Assembly: GCA_007129055.1 (NCBI GenBank)
Contig: SKWE01000120.1
Span: forward strand, 1-17,664
Source: Syntrophomonadaceae bacterium
GTDB taxonomy: Bacteria; Bacillota; Dethiobacteria; DTU022
DNA: 17,664 bases
Reading direction: 5' to 3'
Shown here piece after piece: positions 14,795 through 17,664 of this stretch. Both the position numbers and the translations under genes were made by a program. The notes under the pieces are model-generated. The model was not told the DNA's origin, did no database searches, and was given only the letters and a program-made list of their open reading frames with translations. Numbering within the stretch: position 1 is the first letter of the stretch; each line of letters starts with the position of its first letter.

Positions 14795-16192
14795 ATGTCC
14801 ATATTCGGTTCTTTTGAAATCGGCCGCAAGGCGCTAAGGGTTCAGCACAAAGGAATGGAAGTCAGCGGGCAGAATGTTGCCAATGCCAATACGCCGGGAT
14901 ACAGCCGTCAAAGGGCCGAAATGGAAGCTGTTCCGCCCCCTATTGTTAGCGGTCCCAACCAGGCTCCCGGCCGCGGTGTAGTAATCACAGATATCATCCG
15001 GGTGCGCAGCGAATTCTATCATGCCCAGGTTGTAAGTACCGGTTCGCATAAAGCTTACTGGGAAATGCGGCAGGAAGTTTTCCAGGGAACGGAAGCTGTG
15101 TTTATGGAGCCTGACGAATTTGGCATAAACAGGTACCTTAATGAATTTTTTGACAAATGGCAGGATTTAAGCTCATCGCCTGAAGAACGCTCTGTGCGTT
15201 CCAGCCTGCGTGAAAATGCCGTCAGCATGACCCGCGCATTTGAGGACACATATCTCCGGCTTGAAAGCCTTCGGCTAGATTTAAGTGATGAACTCTACAT
15301 GCGGGTTGATGAAGTTAACCGCATGGCAGATGCAATTGCCGAACTGAACGAAAAGATCCGTTTTTCATCGGTTATGCAGCGCAGGTCAAATGAGTTGATG
15401 GACCAGCTGGACCTGGCCATTGAAGACCTGGCAAAGTTGATGGATATCCGGGTTGATTACAAGGCCAACGGTACAGTTGAAGTATTTGCCGGCGGCAGAA
15501 TGTTGATCCAGGAAGACAGGGCTTTTCATCTTTCCGTTCAGGCTGGTGGGGAAGATGGCAGTCTTGAGGTTGTCAGCCATCGGGGTATGCCGCTAAAGAT
15601 TAAGATTGGGCGCGTATCAGGGCTGCTCGATGCTGTAAATAAAGATATCCCCAAATTACAGGATGAACTCAATCTGATTGTCTATACCATTATTACGGAA
15701 GTAAACGAACTGCATCGCGAGGGCTTCGGATTAAACAAGGAAGACGGGTATAACTTCTTCAAACCCATTGCCGACAGCAAACTTCCTGCAGCCCTGCAGT
15801 TTAAGGTTGATGATTTAATCATTGAGGATACGGCTTTCATTGCTGCTGCTTCCGCCCTGGCCGAACCAGGAAATGGTGAAATGGCTCTTTCAATAGCCCG
15901 CCTCAGGGATTCACGCGAAGAAGGACGCTTAAACGGCGCTTCAATTTCTGAATACTACCGCGGTGTTATTACTTCCATGGGTGTGGAAGCCCAGGAAAGT
16001 GAACGCATGGTGGAGGTATTTGGTAAAACACTGGCCCAGGTTGTTGAACTTCACCAGTCTATTTCCGGTGTTAACCTGGATGAAGAGATGCTGAATATGG
16101 TTCAATTCCAACATTCCTGGCATGCTGCCGCCCGTTACCTGAACTTTGTCGACCAGATGTTATCCATGCTCTTTACCGAGCTTGGCCGTTAA
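14795..16192 (+). CDS. flgK: Flagellar hook-associated protein 1 (FlgK)
   Basis: This 465-residue protein is the first hook-filament junction protein. The N-terminal D0 helix and rod-protein motif NVANANTPGYSRQ (28-40) follow MSIFGSFEIGRKALRVQHKG. The C-terminal D0 signature SGVNLDEEMLNMVQFQHSW leads into HAAARYLNFVDQMLSML (about 424-458). The central part has the usual long helices and a small beta domain. The length is slightly short for FlgK (about 500 in Bacillus), consistent with a trimmed outer domain. The protein is exported unfolded by the flagellar type III system with FlgN as chaperone. AAGGAGA (14781-14787) precedes ATG 14795 by about 7 nt. flgL follows after 15 bp, with its ribosome-binding site touching this stop codon. 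Confidence 0.93.
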   Translation: MSIFGSFEIGRKALRVQHKGMEVSGQNVANANTPGYSRQRAEMEAVPPPIVSGPNQAPGRGVVITDIIRVRSEFYHAQVVSTGSHKAYWEMRQEVFQGTEAVFMEPDEFGINRYLNEFFDKWQDLSSSPEERSVRSSLRENAVSMTRAFEDTYLRLESLRLDLSDELYMRVDEVNRMADAIAELNEKIRFSSVMQRRSNELMDQLDLAIEDLAKLMDIRVDYKANGTVEVFAGGRMLIQEDRAFHLSVQAGGEDGSLEVVSHRGMPLKIKIGRVSGLLDAVNKDIPKLQDELNLIVYTIITEVNELHREGFGLNKEDGYNFFKPIADSKLPAALQFKVDDLIIEDTAFIAAASALAEPGNGEMALSIARLRDSREEGRLNGASISEYYRGVITSMGVEAQESERMVEVFGKTLAQVVELHQSISGVNLDEEMLNMVQFQHSWHAAARYLNFVDQMLSMLFTELGR

Positions 16193-16207
16193 GGGAGGTT
16201 TTCAAAG

Positions 16208-17664
16208 ATGCGCATTACTCACCGTATGATAGCCAACAACGTAAACTATAACCTGCAGCGCAGTTTGAGAAGCCTGGAGCAATATTCCAACCAGCTTTCA
16301 ACCGGCAAACTATTCCACCGCCCTTCAGAAAACCCTGTCGGGGTAGGGCGGGTAATGGGCTACAGCGCTGCAATAAACCGTAACGAGCAGTTCCGCCTGA
16401 ACATGAACCAGGGCAGCGGATGGCTTGAAAATACTGAAGGCGGTTTGTTAAACGGCCTGGATGTTTTGCAGCGGGTTAGGGAATTGGCTGTATACGGCGC
16501 TAACGAGAGCCTCACTGCCGAAGACAGGCGTGCTATTGCCCCCGAAGTACTGGAATTTATCGATCACCTGATCGGCATTGCCAACACGGAAGTGGCTGGC
16601 CTGTATATCTTTGGCGGGCACCAGACCTTAAAAACCCCCTTTATCCGGGAGAAAGTTTACGACCTGGTAATGAACCACCTGAAAGAGCCCCACGCTGGCC
16701 ATGCCGAATTTAATGCCGGGGCAGTTCAGGCAGGAACAGCAGACAGGGAGATCGGTCTTACCTTTACCATTGATGATGAAGTTTACAAGGTTAAGGCTTT
16801 CTCCGGTGGGGTTGATACTGATTTAACCTTTGACAATATCAAGCAGGCCATTGAAAGCCATCCAAAACTGAGCAAGCATATTGCTGTTCAGGATGATGCG
16901 GGAGAAATGGTTTTCCAACGAGTCACCCCCGGTGATTTCAGTGTTGTAGCTACGACTGCAGAGGCAGAAGCGGTTATTGCTGATCTTGATTTAGATACTG
17001 TTGTGAATGCACTGGCTTCCGATTTTAACATATCTTCTGTTAGCGGCATCAGTGCCAACAGTTTTTTAACCGGGGAGTATAAAATATTTACTGAAGATAC
17101 AAGTTTACCCTACGGGGCAGATGAAGCAACTAAGGTTTTCCAATACTCCCAGTCATATGAAACCCTGGTCAGTGATGTAACAACAGCACCAGATACAAAT
17201 AACCAGTCTTTATCGATGGTAGTAACCGGTATTGAGTATGACAATGATAATAATCCAATAAATGTAACTTTTTCCTATGAAACTTTACAGATGGATTCTG
17301 CGAATGGCAATACAGGTTCAGCCCTTGGATCATTCAGGATAGAAATGTCAGACCCTGCTACTTATATACAAACAGTTGGCTCCGTTACTGTAGACTTTAA
17401 TAATGTTCAATTCAACCTGGGAGATAAAGTTGTTATCAACACCAATGCTGATATTGCTGCAGATGCAGACCTGGTCTCCCTGCATCGCGAAGGTGATACC
17501 GAGTCTTTATTTACCTATGCGTTTAATAATAATGCATTAGTTGATCCTTTGGTTGATTCAACTCATACTTTTTCCTTCTTTTCTCTTGATGAAAAAAGTG
17601 GCGCCCTATTAAAATCTTCAATGGATCTGACATGGACTGCTGGTGCAAATTTTGAAACTGAAGA
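16208..17664 (+). CDS. flgL: Flagellar hook-associated protein 3 (FlgL), 5' part, enlarged
   Basis: The frame opens at ATG 16208 after GGGAGG (16193-16198) and stays open to the right edge, giving 485 residues without a stop. The N-terminal D0/D1 region is clearly FlgL/flagellin-like: MRITHRMIANNVNYNLQRSL, STGKLFHRPSENPVG (31-45) and NTEVAGLYIFGGHQT (126-140). Residues 183-250 resemble a flagellin-IN type beta motif (TFTIDDEVYKVKAFSGG, then VVATTAEAEA). Residues from about 280 on are rich in N, D, S and T and look like an added beta-strand outer domain. Typical FlgL is about 300 residues in total and ends with a second D0 helix not reached here, so this one is far larger. FlgL forms the junction ring between FlgK and the filament. 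DNA composition changes along the gene from GC-richer to strongly AT-rich. Confidence 0.9.
   Translation, partial: MRITHRMIANNVNYNLQRSLRSLEQYSNQLSTGKLFHRPSENPVGVGRVMGYSAAINRNEQFRLNMNQGSGWLENTEGGLLNGLDVLQRVRELAVYGANESLTAEDRRAIAPEVLEFIDHLIGIANTEVAGLYIFGGHQTLKTPFIREKVYDLVMNHLKEPHAGHAEFNAGAVQAGTADREIGLTFTIDDEVYKVKAFSGGVDTDLTFDNIKQAIESHPKLSKHIAVQDDAGEMVFQRVTPGDFSVVATTAEAEAVIADLDLDTVVNALASDFNISSVSGISANSFLTGEYKIFTEDTSLPYGADEATKVFQYSQSYETLVSDVTTAPDTNNQSLSMVVTGIEYDNDNNPINVTFSYETLQMDSANGNTGSALGSFRIEMSDPATYIQTVGSVTVDFNNVQFNLGDKVVINTNADIAADADLVSLHREGDTESLFTYAFNNNALVDPLVDSTHTFSFFSLDEKSGALLKSSMDLTWTAGANFETE

Overview
The window reads as chromosomal DNA of a motile, anaerobic-type member of the Bacillota, probably a clostridial lineage. 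The grounds are strong Shine-Dalgarno sequences, frequent TTG/GTG starts, a monoderm-style membrane-anchored nucleotidase, a Bacillus-type D-amino acid aminotransferase, a flgM-flgN-flgK-flgL cluster, and ComFB and FapA neighbours. This placement is inferred from gene content and order only. Every recognised gene is on the + strand and coding density is high.

Layout. Positions 1-339 are the 3' end of a DUF418 membrane protein, followed by a gap with a 12-bp hairpin and an AT-rich promoter-like segment. Positions 595-7330 hold a mixed metabolic run: an acetyl-CoA hydrolase/succinate CoA-transferase family enzyme, an XdhC-family protein, a 5'-nucleotidase-family ectoenzyme, a D-amino acid aminotransferase (dat) and a Nif3/DUF34 protein. 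A clean intrinsic terminator closes this run. Positions 7384-9798 hold a coiled-coil zinc-ribbon protein, then, behind a good sigma-A type promoter, an acidic membrane-anchored helical-repeat protein and a TatC homologue, closed by a second terminator.

Positions 10007-11533 encode a 508-residue protein made almost entirely of MORN repeats: 21 full repeats of exactly 23 residues plus a partial one, with no other domain. It is followed by a small ComFB-domain protein (11634-11894), FapA/DUF342 (12035-13846), and then flgM, flgN, flgK and the start of flgL (13965 to the window end). The flagellar block covers the anti-sigma-28 switch, the chaperone for the hook-filament junction proteins, and the two junction proteins themselves. 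A sigma-D-like promoter and a GGA-rich leader lie before flgM.

The least ordinary parts are the MORN-only protein and its position beside ComFB/FapA/flagellar genes, the oversized FlgL with a strongly AT-rich insert, the TatC without a visible TatA, and the regulatory structure in the flgM leader. No RNA genes, insertion sequences or CRISPR arrays were recognised.
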